64,000 bases of DNA from Heterodera schachtii (GCA_023374025.1 SIJG01000018.1:1209947-1273946), one strand, 5' to 3'; positions 9,161 to 18,591 are shown, counted from the stretch's first letter. Notes: generated by a model from the letters alone, not told the origin. Made by a program: numbers and translations.

Positions 9161-12100
9161 TCAATTATCCCCTTCTTCTGCACCGGCTCGTATTCTTTCT
9201 TTACATCCCTCGAGAGGACTCGACAGTCCCTTCGTCGGCCCAATTTTCTCAGGATAACGAAACACTTTTTTGAACCCCTCCCGGTGATTCAACACCATGT
9301 CCTTGAACAATTCATATTTAAATTCATTTCGTCTGTCCAACGTCATCCCACGGATCTTAGTTTTGTGCCAGATCACACCATCTTTCTTCCTCCTCATTTT
9401 CAAGGCGTACTGCTTCGGACCCGCCGATACATACTCCAAAATTTCACTTTCCGCATACTCACGAGTCATCTCCCTAAAATTGCGTTATAATGAGCCAAAA
9501 AATATTATGCCTTTACCCTAAAAATTTTCCTTCCTTCAAAGGGCACCGACCCTTCGGATGAGCAAAAGCCAGAGAATCTTAATGTTTTAATTTTATGGAA
9601 ATTTTTCTAATGCCCACCTGTGTCACAATACAATAGCTTAGACCCCTCCTCCCTGTAGACCTGCTCCATATACTCGTACAGCTTTACCCTGGCAGCACTC
9701 GTGGTCCACAATGACAAAATTATGTTCGAAACCTTATGCTCCTTTATAAACTCTTGCTTCTTCTGGTATACGGCTCTCATCACACCCTCATTTATCTCAA
9801 TCGGTCTTTTAAACTCAATCGTGTCATCTTTGATGAGCTCCGTCCATCTTTCCAAATTATTAACAATCTCAGTCACAGAAAGGGTGTTCCTCATTGAAAA
9901 TTTCCCCCATAAACTGCTCAACCCCTTAATATTTATTTGTTTTTTGAATTTATTTGTTTTTCTCACCAATTTAGCGATCATACGTAGCCCAGGATTAAAC
10001 ACCATTTTATCATATTCCAGCCAAATGTTGTACTTGGCCTTGTACATTTCGATGAATGCTCTCTTTTCGTCCTCATTTCTCACCTCCGATGGCCAGCCCG
10101 ACGCCTCCACCTTTATTTTCAAGAACATGCGCACGTACCCCTTGAACAGTTGGCTGTCAAACTGCTCAAAATGATAGGCCCTGTAGAAGCCAATGACCCT
10201 ATAACCTAACTCCAATGCCTTCCGCAGTTCTATCGAGGTGAATGTACCAATCAAAGCTCTCTGCTCTGGCCGATGCTTACATTTTTTGACATCCTTCGCC
10301 ATAACAAACTCTTTCTTCGTTTTTTTCGCACAGGTATAACAATTGGGGAAGAGAAGCATATTGTCAATGTGCACAGGGAGGAGAGGATAAAGCAGTTCCT
10401 TCGGGGGGATGACCTTCACCTTTAGCAGTCCATCATAGGGAACATCGTCAGGCACCGTCCAATTCACATCGAATTCCCTGCTCACCACAATTTTAGGGAC
10501 CCCAACAGGATAGGGGGTGTCTTAAGCGAAGGAAAAAATAAAAAAATAAAAATCAATTTTACCATAATTTACAAACGGATACAAGCTTATGATATCGAAC
10601 ATCGAAATCTCAACTTCTTCTGTTGCTTTTGCGTACAAACAAAAAGGCATTGTCCGTCCCCCCGCGTAAGCATCCCTCGGATTTATTGGACCCTTATCCG
10701 GCACAGCGTCAAAGAACCTCTTCATCTCCTTATTTTTTTTCAAGTTCTCTTTCACATCGCATTCCTAAATTTCTTTAATTATCAATAAATTTTGAAATTG
10801 GCACACCCAAACTTCCTCCACCGAGAAGTTTTTGCATTTTTCCCTCAAAAACTCCATTCGTGTCTCTGTTCGTCGGAAATTTTCTTCCATACAACGCCCA
10901 TTGGGTCCTATGGTCCAGGGCAAAAAACAATTTGGACATCCATGAAACGCACATCCCTTTAACAAAAAATAAAATAGTGAAGAAAATTCTGTCTACCTGA
11001 AATTCAATGATTTTTTTCTCAGCCCCGATGATACAATCCACTTTTAATCCCCCCATTTCCACTTCACCCCCATTGCAAGCGTGTCTAAGTCTCACTCTTT
11101 TGCTTTGAGCCAACCATTCAAAAAATTTTACAGCAATTTTACTCTGATTCTCAGCTCTCTCATAACCGCCTTCCGGAATAATTGGGAGATGATTTTCTCT
11201 CAAAAATTTTGTTCGAAAAATTCTCATCACAACCCCCGCAATTGTGACACTGTCCTTCAACACATCCATCCCATCAGTAATCTCCAAAAACAAATGCCGA
11301 AACTTCAAAATTGCCTCCATCAAAATTTCGACGTCATTTTCGCAATAAACCTTAAGCTGCTCTCCTAAAATTCAATTTTAAATGGAAAACAGATTTTCTT
11401 TAACCTAGCTCAAATTCAGTTCTATAATTTTCATTGTGCCATTTTTCCAATTTAGCACATTCCTCCTCCTTCATATTGTCCGGACAATAATCTTCAAGGG
11501 GTGGCAGGTGTGCCAATTTCTTTCCAAAGTTCACATTTTTGTTGTACTTATGGGGGAAGTATAACTTTGCTAAGGTCTTCAAACCCAAAGTCTTTGGAAG
11601 ATCGGCCAACTTGTTTTGGCTGAGCAGCCAGAAATCCCGAAAATACACACCACGCGCTTTCATTTGATAAATCTTCAGGTCTGCCATCATCAACTCGGTT
11701 TCGACCCCTCTTTCCGTCAGCTCTTTTAACACAAAATGCGAGTCGAACCTTCCAGCATAATGGGCAAAAGCGACCGTTTCAAATCGTTTAAACCCCAAAA
11801 TCCAATCAACAAATTCGCTAATTGGTTCAAACCCATCTGCTACAGACCAAGTGATCATCCGAGGACCGCTACAAATTTCGCATTCCCTCTCTTCTCCCAC
11901 ACAAACACTACAAGTATGCGCGGCACTAACAAGATTTGGTTTGTGTTCGCCCCCTTCAACCGTCGTCTCGAGGTCATAAGCCACAATTCGGTATGCTTTC
12001 TGCTGTCGGAGTTTGATTTTTTTAATGAAACATTGCCGACCCGGATGATAGACTTTACAAATTCTACAGAATTTCTCCCCGCACGTGTGTTTGTTTCGCG

Positions 12101-12856
12101 TATTGTGTGTTTCCCCACATTTGTTGCATTTCTTGTACTCCCTACAAGCTGTTTTTTTGTGAGACTCAAAACAATCATTGTTGTAGAAATTCCGATTGCA
12201 TTCTCCACAGTGTATCGCCTCACAAACATCCAAACAGGGAAACCCGAACCCCATCCGGCAACACTTTTTGCAGCGCTCCCTACATTCAATTCGGTGACGT
12301 TCTTGGTCCACCAAAAGTCACCTCACAGCTTACACAAAAATTTTTGACGGCGAAAAATTGAGTAACAGATTTTAAACCATCCCAATGTTCGCCCACTCTT
12401 ATCACACAAACTTCATTTTTTCTTACTCCCTTCCCTTTGAAAATTGGTCTAAGTCCGGTTTTCTAAATAAAGCGATCACAGAAAGTTTAGATAATGTTCG
12501 TTTACCATATCAAATGCAACTATACGAAACATTTCTGGAAATCCCTTGTCCCAAAAATTTTGCACAACTTCAAGGTGTTTAAGCCCAAAAGTTTTCTCCT
12601 GTGTGTTTATCCCAGCCTTTTCCATCAAAACAAATGCTAATTTGTGTTGTTTTTTCCTTCTTTGCATGATATAGCGGAATTTATCACGAGAAATTTCGTG
12701 TCCAATCGTTTGATAAAGCTTAGCAAACTCAAGTGCATAAAATATACCTAAATATTTTCATGAATTGGGTTTCATTTTCTTCTCACTAAATTTCCCCATA
12801 GGTGCAGGAATACGCCCTAATTCTTTGACATCAGCAAAAAAGGATAAGTTAAACAT
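9161..12856 (-). CDS. polB: Protein-primed family B DNA polymerase (Maverick/Polinton type), nine exons
   Basis: Template-directed DNA synthesis with 3'-5' proofreading, expected to replicate the element. Exons: 12856-12787, 12747-12506, 12462-11405, 11364-10997, 10956-10807, 10764-10563, 10520-9618, 9577-9517, 9473-9161; all introns are 39-43 nt GT-AG. About 1,120 residues. In order: N-terminal helical region; Cys/His cluster (roughly 160-250); exonuclease motifs ExoI AYDLETT, ExoII GRFDSHF and ExoIII YCENDVEIL; polymerase motif A ISLYPFVN, motif B LSSLWGKFSM, motif C YCDTDS split across the exon 7/8 join; then a GPKQY C-terminal region. All catalytic acidic residues are present. One oddity: near 12311-12345, within exon 3, the upstream and downstream frames differ by one base, and total exon length is 3n+1. 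This is either a real frameshift or a sequence error; no intron resolves it. Confidence 0.9.
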
Positions 12857-12967
12857 TATTCGGCGTTAAAAGCTTTGATATTTGAAATGGAAATGTTAAA
12901 GCAGAAAAAATGTACATGGCTTAAACCAAGTTTTTTCATGACACATTTCAACAAAAAATTTATTTAA

Positions 12968-13138
12968 TTAATAAGGCGGTGGGTATTCTGGAAAATCATC
13001 AAATTCTTCTGGTTCTTCTTCTTTTGTCCAATAATACCATGCTGCACAAAGAACAAAGAGCACCAGCGAAACCAGCAAACACAACATGAGAAGCATGGCA
13101 AAGGAGAAACCCATAAGGAAAATGAGAAATTCTGACAT
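12968..13138 (-). CDS. 56-residue membrane protein with C-terminal PPPY motif, polB-block gene 3
   Basis: Short ORF starting MSEFLIFLMGFSFAMLLMLC. One long hydrophobic segment covers residues ~4-36. It is followed by WYYWTKEEEPEE and an acidic tail ending FPEYPPPY. It reads as a single-pass membrane protein with a short cytosolic or lumenal tail. PPxY is the consensus ligand of WW domains (for example NEDD4-family ubiquitin ligases) and is used as a late-budding motif by many enveloped viruses; that role here is inference. The ATG lies five bases after TTTTCAG, a strong acceptor consensus. It sits immediately upstream of polB. Confidence 0.65.
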   Translation of the reverse strand: MSEFLIFLMGFSFAMLLMLCLLVSLVLFVLCAAWYYWTKEEEPEEFDDFPEYPPPY

Positions 13139-13215
13139 TTTTGCTGAAAACTAATTAAAAACGCATTAAGAATTAACAATAAAATAGCATAAAACCACTA
13201 AAAACTAAAAACCAA

Positions 13216-13434
13216 TTATTGCACATTTAATCCTTTGTGACTTTCAAAAACCAAACGAGATATTTTTAACAGATTTTTCCATTCTTGTTTCTGTGACATC
13301 AGCGAATTGAAAGTCCCTCTGAGACGCTTTTGAGCCCACGACGACATGAGATGATTGCTCAAGAAGACTGTAGACAATTTTGAGGAGGGGAAGGCTTCAA
13401 TTATTTCAAACAATAGCTCAGGGGGCAGTGACAT
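13216..13434 (-). CDS. Short F-box protein, polB-block gene 2
   Basis: Intact 72-residue ORF. The N-terminus MSLPPELLFEIIEAFPSSKL, then SNHLMSSWAQKR, fits the F-box (LP.ELL.EI...), the Skp1-binding motif of SCF ubiquitin ligases. The protein has almost nothing beyond the F-box, so it would be an adaptor lacking a recognisable substrate domain, or the first exon of a longer gene. Its ATG is two bases after the stop of the membrane-protein gene upstream (TAATAATG), an unusually tight arrangement that implies one transcript. Together with the PPPY protein it gives the block two possible links to host ubiquitin machinery. Confidence 0.55.
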   Translation of the reverse strand: MSLPPELLFEIIEAFPSSKLSTVFLSNHLMSSWAQKRLRGTFNSLMSQKQEWKNLLKISRLVFESHKGLNVQ

Positions 13435-13436
13435 TA

Positions 13437-13580
13437 TTAGCTAAAAAAGACACGGTGACATTCTCTTACAATAGCGGCACAGAAACACAAAACCGAAAAC
13501 GAATAAATTACAAAAAGAAAAACAAATCCAATTACTTTTTCATTATTTTCTTTCTGATTAATTTCTGTGTCGTTTAACAT
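13437..13580 (-). CDS. 47-residue single-pass membrane protein, polB-block gene 1
   Basis: Small ORF: polar N-terminus MLNDTEINQKENNEKVI, a hydrophobic segment of about 21 residues (GFVFLFVIYSFSVLCFC), then RECHRVFFS. The topology is probably one membrane span with a short basic tail. The ATG lies four bases after AGTTTTAG, an acceptor consensus. The stop is two bases before the ATG of the F-box ORF. It is the rightmost member of the collinear block. Because it is so short, confidence rests on the tight fit with its neighbours and the splice consensus. Confidence 0.5.
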   Translation of the reverse strand: MLNDTEINQKENNEKVIGFVFLFVIYSFSVLCFCAAIVRECHRVFFS

Positions 13581-13989
13581 TTTCCTAAAACTTAATTCTG
13601 TCACTTAAATTTTTAGGAATCAGGGAATGTTCTCAACCCTTTACATAAAACGATCAATCAACAAAAAATTTATTAACAAATGCATTCTGTTTTCTCATTA
13701 ATGTGGGGGTGAGCGGGGGTCAATTGGTCTCCCAATCCATTGTTGTCTTGGCCAACGGATCATTTGCTGTGGATTTTGCCCCAATGGATTGACAATTGGA
13801 GGCGCCTAAATAAATTCACGATGATGATTTTGGGTGTTTTGAAAGTTCCGAACTTGAAGAGCTTCGTTCAGTGCGGCATTCCTTGTGCGACGGGCGGGAC
13901 GCGAACGATGACAGGTGGGAAATGCCATGGTTGGGGCGGCACAAGATGAGCCTACATTTCTCCTGTCTTAGAAAAAACTGCGGGTTTAG
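13581..13989. other. Spacer between polB block and tandem repeats
   Basis: AT-rich leader is followed after 13700 by GC-balanced DNA starting AATGTGGGGGTGAGCGGGG. A short minus-strand frame ending in serine/lysine runs into the repeats, but it is not supported as a gene. Confidence 0.4.
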
Positions 13990-15420
13990 GACCTGATGGG
14001 GCATGCGGAAGAGGTAGGCCGTTGATTGGATGATGGTGATGTTGAACAGGCACAACATGACGCAACATTGCTTGCCCCTAAGAACTCAAAGCGGTGAAAT
14101 TTGGGTCAAAAGAAGGCGAAAAGGTCATGAGTTTTGACCTGATGGGGCAGCGGAAGCGGTAGGCCGTTGATTGGATGATGGTGATGTTGAACAGGCACAA
14201 CAGGACGCAACATTGGTTGCCCCTAAGAACTCAAAGCGGTGAAATTTGGGTCAAAAGAAGGCGAAAAGGTCATGAGTTTTGACCTGATGGGGCAGCGGAA
14301 GCGGTAGGCCGTTGATTGGATGATGGTGATGTTGAACAGGCACAACATGACGCAACATTGCTTGCCCCTAAGAACTCAAAGCGGTGAAATTTGGGTCAAA
14401 AGAAGGCGAAAAGGTCATGAGTTTTGACCTGATGGGGCAGCGGAAGCGGTAGGCCGTTGATTGGATGATGGTGATGTTGAACAGGCACAACAGGACGCAA
14501 CATTGGTTGCCCCTAGAAACTCAAAGCGGTGAAATTTGGGTCAAAAGAAGGCGAAAAGGTCATGAGTTTTGACCTGATGGGGCAGCGGAAGCGGTAGGCC
14601 GTTGATTGGATGATGGTGATGTTGAACAGGCACAACATGACGCAACATTGGTTGCCCCTAGAAACTCAAAGCGGTGAAATTTGGGTCAAAAGAAGGCGAA
14701 AAGGTCATGAGTTTTGACCTGATGGGGCAGCGGAAGCGGTAGGCCGTTGATTGGATGATGGTGATGTTGAACAGGCACAACAGGACGCAACATTGGTTGC
14801 CCCTAGAACTCAAAGCGGTGAAATTTGGGTCAAAAGAAGGCGAAAAGGTCATGAGTTTTGACCTGATGGGGCAGCGGAAGTGGTAGGCCGTTGATTGGAT
14901 GATGGCGATGTTGAACAGGAACAACATGACGCAACATTGGTTGCCCCTAAGAACTCAAAGATGTGAAATTTGGGTCAAAAGAAGGCGAAAAGACATTCAG
15001 ATTCCGACCTGGGGGGGCAGCGGAAGTGGTGGAACATTCACAATTGGAAATGGGATTGGGCGGTGCGGGGCATGGAAGGCAAAATGCGGCATTGGCGGAC
15101 CCTAAAGCGCAAATTTACATTTGGCGTAAAGGCAAACATGGGATTTTCGATTTGGACTTGACGATGCAGCAGAAGTGGGGGGACGTGGAGAAGAGGGTGC
15201 CGGACTTGGTGGTGCTGAGCTGGGAACACATGATGCGGCATTTGTTGACCCTAAAAACCAAAAGCTGAGAGTCCGGGCAAAGGAAGGTCGAAAAGCCTTT
15301 GGGTTCCAACCTGACGCGGCAGCAAAAGTGGTGGGAAGGGGCGGCGAACAGGGCCATGACGAAATGCTGGTGGCACCCGGGCAATTGGACGTTGGACAGC
15401 TCGTGCGGCAATGTTCGGTC
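13990..15420. repeat. 145-bp tandem repeat array, degenerating rightwards
   Basis: The anchor GACCTGATGGGGCAGCGGAAG recurs at 13990, 14136, 14281, 14426, 14571, 14716 and 14860, and degenerates at 15006 (CGACCTGGGGGGGCAGCGG), ~15157 and ~15311. Spacing is 145 bp with single-base exceptions (144, 146). Central copies are almost identical; the right-hand copies diverge strongly. The unit is not a multiple of three, so the open frames inside it shift at each copy and are not taken as coding. Confidence 0.9.
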
Positions 15421-15700
15421 CTTGTATTTGCACAATGTTTTGTTGGATGGCATTGTCGTCGCCGTCGTCATCGTCTGAGCTTGCATCTTCCGCCGGCCGA
15501 TTGCCTAAATTTTTAGAGGATAAAATGGCCAACCATGAAACCGTTTCTCTCTTGTTGCCAAAACACAAACTCACCCTCCACAACAGGAATGGGTAGTCCA
15601 ACGATTGGTCGCGGAGTTGGGCCCTCATTCTTTTGGGAGATGTTGGTGGAGTTGGGTCACGTCGGCTGCGTTGCAAGTTGTGCCATTCTTTGCGCCATTT
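15251..15700 (-). CDS. Possible exons of an unrecognised gene next to the 145-bp array
   Basis: Two exon-like pieces: about 15700-15577, ending in donor GG/GTGAGT after LRDQSLDYPFLLW; and from about 15508 (acceptor AAATTTAG) leftwards, with an acidic stretch AEDASSDDDDGDDNAIQQ, then arginine/proline-rich sequence that runs into the degenerate repeat copies. The clean GT-AG pair and lack of stops suggest real or recently real coding sequence. The start codon is unclear: an ATG nearby lies in a different frame. The array may have arisen by amplification of an exon of this gene. Function unknown. Confidence 0.3.
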   Translation of the reverse strand, partial: KWRKEWHNLQRSRRDPTPPTSPKRMRAQLRDQSLDYPFLLWRVSLCFGNKRETVSWLAILSSKNLGNRPAEDASSDDDDGDDNAIQQNIVQIQGPNIAARAVQRPIARVPPAFRHGPVRRPFPPLLLPRQVGTQRLFDLPLPGLSAFGF

Positions 15701-16048
15701 CCTTCAAAACTGATTGATAAAACACATTTAAAGAAATGGTTTACAAAAAATCAGAAACAGCCTCTTTGTTGAATGGCCTTTGGTGGGAGGTTTGGGACGG
15801 ATCGAACATTTGGCCGTAGTGTTTTTTAAAGTCAAAAACCAATGCGTTATAATACGCGGAATAATCGAAATCCATTGAATTTGGTCACCAAAGAAATTTG
15901 AAGAATGAACGTGGAAATGAATAGAGCTGCATTACCCCGCTTAAGTTTGCTCCTCCCTTTGCCGTGCCATCGCGATTGGCTCCTCCCTCAGCTCGGCTGC
16001 AATTGGCTCCAGCCTCAGCCCGCCACGGACAGCACACAAAATATGAAT

Positions 16049-16200
16049 GATTGATGGGGAAATTTGAATATGCCTGTCTTTCTGTGCCATCCCTTCACCC
16101 TCCCCCATCATCGCACTGCAAAGAGTGGGCAAAAGAAATTTTTTTCTCAATTTCGTTGGATGATTGATGGGGAAATTTGAATATGCCTTTGCATTTCGGT
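16049..16200. repeat. Two copies of a ~113 bp direct repeat
   Basis: GATTGATGGGGAAATTTGAATATGCCT occurs at about 16049 and 16162, each followed by related sequence containing GTGGGCAAAA or GAGGGCAAAAA. Confidence 0.7.
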
Positions 16201-16300
16201 GCGCTTCTCCCTTGCCAGGCACCACTCCGTTATTGCCCACTGCGTGGGGAGGGCAAAAAGGACTGAAAGAAAATGAAATTTCCTCGCAAGTTTAGTTTGA

Positions 16301-16316
16301 TTGACAGTTAACTGTC
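16301..16316. repeat. Palindrome TGACAGTTAACTGTCA
   Basis: Perfect 16-base palindrome just upstream of the 55-bp repeats and the polyglutamine gene. It could be a dimer binding site or a small cruciform. Confidence 0.6.
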
Positions 16317-16425
16317 ATAAAAAAAGAAGAAAATTTGAAGGACCAAACGGAATTGTCATAAAAAATTCAAATGCGAAGGACGAAAGAATTGCGATTGCAA
16401 AAACTAAAAATAGGAAAGACAGATA

Positions 16426-16640
16426 AAAAATTTTGTGCGTTTGTGCACAATTTACGTTGGACAAAAACGAATGAGAGCAAAAAATTTTGAGCGTTTGTGC
16501 ACAAATTATGTTGGGCAAAAAATGGTAACTGAGCAAAAACTTTGTTCGTTTGTGAGCAATTATGATAGGGCAAAAAATGATAACGGAGCAAAAAACTTGT
16601 GGTTGTGCATTTTGCGAAAGAAATGTGATGAAAAAACAGA
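16426..16640. repeat. ~55-bp repeats upstream of the polyglutamine gene (4 units)
   Basis: Units begin AAAAAATTTTGTGCGTTTGTGC at about 16426, with diverged copies near 16480, 16536 and 16591; each contains GG(A/G)CAAAAA and ends in GAGC. Related words (GGACAAAAACGAGCG, GAGAGCAAAAAAC) occur upstream of the chromodomain gene at about 18450-18485. Confidence 0.75.
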
Positions 16641-16764
16641 ATAATTATAGATGATGGTCGACTATAAGCCAAAATGAGCAGGTTATTAACCAAATGAGCA
16701 TTAGTTTTTGTGTAAAAAACATGTTTTTGGGAGCATTTTGGTTTCGGCTTGCATTTTGTGGGGC

Positions 16765-16772
16765 TATTTAAG
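16765..16772 (+). promoter_or_regulatory. TATA-like box TATTTAAG
   Basis: TATTTAAG lies 42 bases before the ATG of the polyglutamine gene. The same octamer lies 37 bases before the chromodomain gene ATG. Confidence 0.5.
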
Positions 16773-16806
16773 GCGGTAGAAAATTGGTATTACACATTCG
16801 AGCAAA

Positions 16807-16917
16807 ATGGACGTAACTCTTCCCGTCAGCAACTCAGCAGGTGAATGGATCGGAGAAGAACGGAGGGATCGTGTTGTGCTCTATGCGCCGTGGACGGACG
16901 CGTGGCATGTGCAGCAG

Positions 16918-16949
<32 letters not shown>

Positions 16950-17295
16950 ACAACAACAACAACAACAACAGCAAAATGAGGTGCAGGAGCAGCAGCAGCA
17001 ACCTCAGCTTGTCCGGCGAACAGGCGCAGGATGGACGCGGTTTCCCGCATGGAACAAACCGCTCGTTGCCAATGATTGGCAAGAGCGAGAACAGGGGCAG
17101 CAAGAAGAAGCGCGTCTGAAAAAAGATGATTTCGCTGAGTGGCAGCGCTGGAAAGAACAGCAGGCGAAGGAAAGCGCGGCAAAACACTCGAGGGCGTTGG
17201 AGCTCGTGAGACAAAACCAATGGGAATATGATGAGCATCATTTCCGGAAGTTTTTCAAGGCAATGAAAATTTTTCTATGTGTTTTGATGATTTGA
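16807..17295 (+). CDS. Polyglutamine protein, unknown function
   Basis: 162-residue ORF starting MDVTLPVSNSAGEWIGEERR. A run of about 21 glutamines, encoded by mixed CAG/CAA, begins near residue 36. It is followed by a second short Q tract, WTRFPAWNKPL, then a charged helical region rich in Trp, Glu and Gln, and RQNQWEYDEHHFRKFFKA. The last few residues (MKIFLCVLMI) may be intron read-through. No signal peptide. The mixed CAG/CAA run argues for selected protein sequence rather than pure repeat slippage. A TATA-like box and a repeat-rich upstream region are shared with the chromodomain gene at 18592, so the two may be co-regulated. Family not recognised. Confidence 0.55.
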
Positions 17296-17560
17296 ATTTT
17301 TCATTTAAGTCTGCTGCTTCAATGGGAAATGCCATGAATGGAATTCATGGTGGTGGAGGAGGACTGTGGTGAATAACACAATGGCAGAGGAATGGAGAAT
17401 TCAAAATGAAATAATTGATTTGCATATTTAACATTGCCATCCTGCATTTGATAATGGGGGTCAGGGATAAAGTGATTCACAGAAATTTACTGAAAAGTAT
17501 GGAAAAATAAAAATTGGTAAAGTTTGAGTTGGTCCGTGTACGGGGCGACCGCCTCACACC
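17296..17560. other. Spacer, nothing recognised
   Basis: AT-rich to mixed sequence, probably the 3' flank of the polyglutamine gene. Confidence 0.4.
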
Positions 17561-17564
17561 CTGA

Positions 17565-18172
17565 GTGATATTGTCGGCAACAACTCGGCTTATCTGTCCG
17601 CGGGTGGGAAGCAATGTAAGCCTCCCAATCCCTCCTCAGCCCCTGCCCGGTGTTGGCAGGTAAAGCCATACACCCGGCCTATCCATCCACGGGTGGGAAG
17701 CAATGTAAGCCTCCCAACCTCTCCTCAAGCCCTGCCCGGTGTTGGCAGGTAAAGCCATACACCCGGCCTATCCATCCACGGGTGGGAAGCAATGTAAGCC
17801 TCCCAATCCCTCCTCAGCCCCTGCCCGGTGTTGGCAGGTAAAGCCATACACCCGGCCTATCCATCCACGGGTGGGAAGCAATGTAAGCCTCCCAACCTCT
17901 CCTCAAACCCTGCCCGGTGTTGGCAGGTAAAGCCATACACCCGGCCTATCCATCCACGGGTGGGAGGCAATTAAGCCTCCCAATCCCTCCTCAAACCCTG
18001 CCCGGTGTTGGCAGGTAAAGCCATACACCCGGCCTATCCATCCACGGGTGGGAAGCAACGTAAGCCTCCCAATCCCTCCTCAGCCCCTGCCCGGTGTTGG
18101 CAGGTAAAGCCATACACCCGGCCTATCCATCCACGGGTGGGAGGCAATTAAGCCTCCCAATCCCTCCTCAAG
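17565..18172. repeat. 89-bp tandem repeat array with internal hairpin
   Basis: The anchor GTGTTGGCAGGTAAAGCCAT recurs at 17650, 17739, 17828, 17917, 18005 and 18094, with a degenerate unit before it. Units alternate between CCCAACC and CCCAATC variants, suggesting a two-unit amplification step. Each holds an imperfect or perfect stem; in the units near 17965 and 18140 it is GGGAGGCAATTAAGCCTCCC. Confidence 0.9.
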
Positions 18173-18316
18173 CTCATGGGTTTGGGACTTTAAAGGAAGA
18201 AAGCCAAAAAAAGGAAATTGAAAAATATTTTGAAAAGATTCGCTAAAAATTAAATGCCAAAATAAATGACAAGCAAAAAATAATGTGCATTTGCGCGACG
18301 TCGGCCCGCGGGCGAT

Positions 18317-18502
18317 GTGCAAAAAACGGGTGGTGTGACTGGTTCCTCTACCCGCGACAATCTGTGCCTTTGTACATTTTGTCGTGGGTATGTGACAAAA
18401 ACTTCTGTGTTCAAAAAACATGAGCAGTGTACACGCGCCCTGGGGGTGTTTCGGACAAAAACGAGCGACGGAGAGCAAAAAACTGTTGCTCTTTTCAAAT
18501 GA
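18317..18502 (+). CDS. Possible small zinc-finger ORF
   Basis: 61-residue frame containing CLCTFCRGYVTKTSVFKKH followed by EQC, a C-x2-C...H-x3-C arrangement similar to a C2HC finger. It ends 90 bases before the chromodomain gene. It could be a separate small gene, an exon remnant, or chance. Upstream-repeat words also fall inside it (18450-18485), which argues against coding. Confidence 0.25.
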   Translation: MQKTGGVTGSSTRDNLCLCTFCRGYVTKTSVFKKHEQCTRALGVFRTKTSDGEQKTVALFK

Positions 18503-18554
18503 AAACGTTGATGAATAATGTTTGTGACGGGAAAAAAGTCCTATGGGTTGCTCC

Positions 18555-18562
18555 TATTTAAG
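18555..18562 (+). promoter_or_regulatory. TATA-like box TATTTAAG
   Basis: Identical octamer to 16765-16772, 37 bases before the chromodomain gene ATG. Confidence 0.5.
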
Positions 18563-18591
18563 TAGCTTTTCTACCCTTCCCACTATCAAAA

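Larger units (their letters stand above)
5242..13580 (-). mobile_element. Endogenised Maverick/Polinton-like (virus-derived) gene block
   Basis: Eleven ORFs lie on one strand with short spacers, two of them overlapping by 26 bases, and a protein-primed type B DNA polymerase in the centre. Introns are uniformly 37-43 nt. The gene set (polB, RPA-like protein, F-box protein, small membrane proteins, secreted protein) differs from AT-rich flanking junk and from the host genes to the left. I did not find a retroviral-type integrase, A32-like ATPase, protease or double-jelly-roll capsid, and saw no long terminal inverted repeats. It may therefore be a decayed or partial Maverick, or another protein-primed virus lineage. 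Block limits are inferred from gene content and composition. Confidence 0.6.

Noticed and set aside
13816..14927. Minus-strand ORFs across the 145-bp array
   Set aside because: The unit length is not a multiple of three and the same DNA is read in different frames in successive copies, so the ORFs are repeat artefacts.
16834..17241. Minus-strand leucine- and alanine-rich ORFs opposite the polyglutamine gene
   Set aside because: These are antisense readings of the CAG/CAA tract; the plus frame has the ATG, TATA-like box and non-repeat flanks.
13990..18172. CRISPR-like arrays (145-bp and 89-bp repeats)
   Set aside because: Units are contiguous without unique spacers, far too long, and in a spliced eukaryotic context.
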